Source: an uncultured delta proteobacterium (GTDB taxonomy: Bacteria; RBG-13-61-14; DRUE01). From it: 6,901 nucleotides of DNA. Numbering within the stretch: position 1 is the stretch's first letter; every line of letters begins with the position of its first letter. The stretch covers positions 1-6,901 of the forward strand of contig CAIYYW010000224.1 of NCBI GenBank assembly GCA_903930515.1. Reading direction: 5' to 3'. The position numbers and the translations under genes were made by a program. The notes under the pieces are model-generated. The model was not told where the DNA came from, did not search any database, and worked only from the letters and a program-made list of their open reading frames with translations. Below, in pieces: positions 6,732 to 6,901 of the stretch.

Positions 6732-6760
6732 ATTCTACCAGCCCATCCCCTTTTTACCAA
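6732..6760 (-). promoter_or_regulatory. Possible sigma-70-type promoter for the envelope operon
   Basis: On the minus strand TTGGTA (6760-6755, four of six matches to TTGACA) and TAGAAT (6737-6732, five of six matches to TATAAT) are separated by exactly 17 bases. Transcription would start at about 6725, almost on top of the heptosyltransferase ATG codons, so the mRNA would be leaderless or nearly so. The pair could easily be chance. Confidence 0.22.
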
Positions 6761-6836
6761 ATCATCTCGGTAAGCAGGACCCTTGGGGCGCAGGCACTCT
6801 TTTCTGTGATTCTGCTTTGAATGTGCGAGCGCCTTC

Positions 6837-6900
6837 CTTGTCCGCCGACTTGTCCGCCGAAGCTTTGGCGAAGGCCGGAAGCCACTTCTTGCTCGGACAA
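6837..6900. repeat. Tandem 12-bp repeat joined to a palindromic element
   Basis: CTTGTCCGCCGA occurs twice in perfect tandem (6837-6848 and 6849-6860). The second copy runs into CGCCGAAGCTTTGGCG (6855-6870), a 16-bp palindrome apart from one G-T pair. TTGTCCG (6850-6856, also 6838-6844) is matched by the inverted copy CGGACAA at 6894-6900. The structure can fold into a hairpin on either strand. It looks like a member of a dispersed palindromic repeat family; I recall similar 'TCCGCCGAAGCTTTGGCG' units in genomes of uncultivated candidate phyla, but cannot confirm this here. It could continue past the window edge. A transcription terminator for a gene to the right is an alternative, although no T-run is seen. 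Confidence 0.6.
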
Positions 6901-6901
6901 T

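Larger units (their letters stand above)
6729..6901. other. Region upstream of the envelope operon
   Basis: These 173 bases contain the possible promoter and the repeat element. No gene with a start codon is supported. One minus-strand frame is open from the window edge to a TGA at 6721-6719, giving 60 codons of very basic sequence with no family I recognise. Because part of it translates the repeat, I do not call it a gene. Confidence 0.4.

Noticed and set aside
1-6901. CRISPR array, tRNA, rRNA, transposase, phage, toxin-antitoxin or defence genes
   Set aside because: No regularly spaced repeats, cloverleaf structures, integrase or transposase motifs, or small paired genes were seen. Every long supported frame belongs to metabolic, envelope or RNA-processing families or to a small uncharacterised one.

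Overview
The window is a compact, GC-rich stretch of a bacterial chromosome with almost no non-coding DNA. It holds two convergent gene groups. Genes for Kdo and heptose transfer to lipid A, together with a lipoprotein-release ABC transporter, show a diderm (Gram-negative-type) bacterium that makes LPS. The heptosyltransferase and Kdo-transferase sequences are clear family members, but the Kdo transferase departs from the proteobacterial pattern. The right edge carries a palindromic, tandemly repeated element of a kind I associate from memory with uncultivated candidate phyla such as Omnitrophota. That taxonomic guess is weak; no rRNA or other phylogenetic marker is present.

Left part, + strand (1-1329): the 3' end of a glycerophosphodiester phosphodiesterase-family gene, then a complete shikimate kinase (aroK) 2 bp downstream, then a small DUF1805 protein 26 bp further on. 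They are probably co-transcribed, but nothing in view gives them a common pathway. Positions 1330-1438 separate them from the convergent operon and contain no convincing terminator.

Right part, - strand (6728 down to 1439): a five-gene operon, in order of transcription heptosyltransferase (waaF-like), Kdo transferase (waaA/kdtA), an OB-fold plus HD-domain nuclease of the YhaM type, a LolC/LolE-type permease, and the LolD ATPase. The first three junctions are 4-bp ATGA stop/start overlaps and the last is an 8-bp overlap, so the genes are very likely translationally coupled. Four of the five products act on the outer-membrane assembly line: the two transferases build the LPS inner core on the cytoplasmic face, and LolC-LolD extracts lipoproteins from the inner membrane. 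The nuclease is the odd member.

The last 173 bases hold a weak promoter-like pair, a 12-bp perfect tandem duplication, a 16-bp near-palindrome and a flanking inverted repeat. They also hold an open minus-strand frame that ends in an ATGA overlap with an alternative waaF start. I see no CRISPR array, transposase, tRNA, rRNA or phage gene, and no convincing undescribed system. The most unusual points are the nuclease inside an envelope operon, the divergent Kdo transferase motifs and the right-edge repeat.
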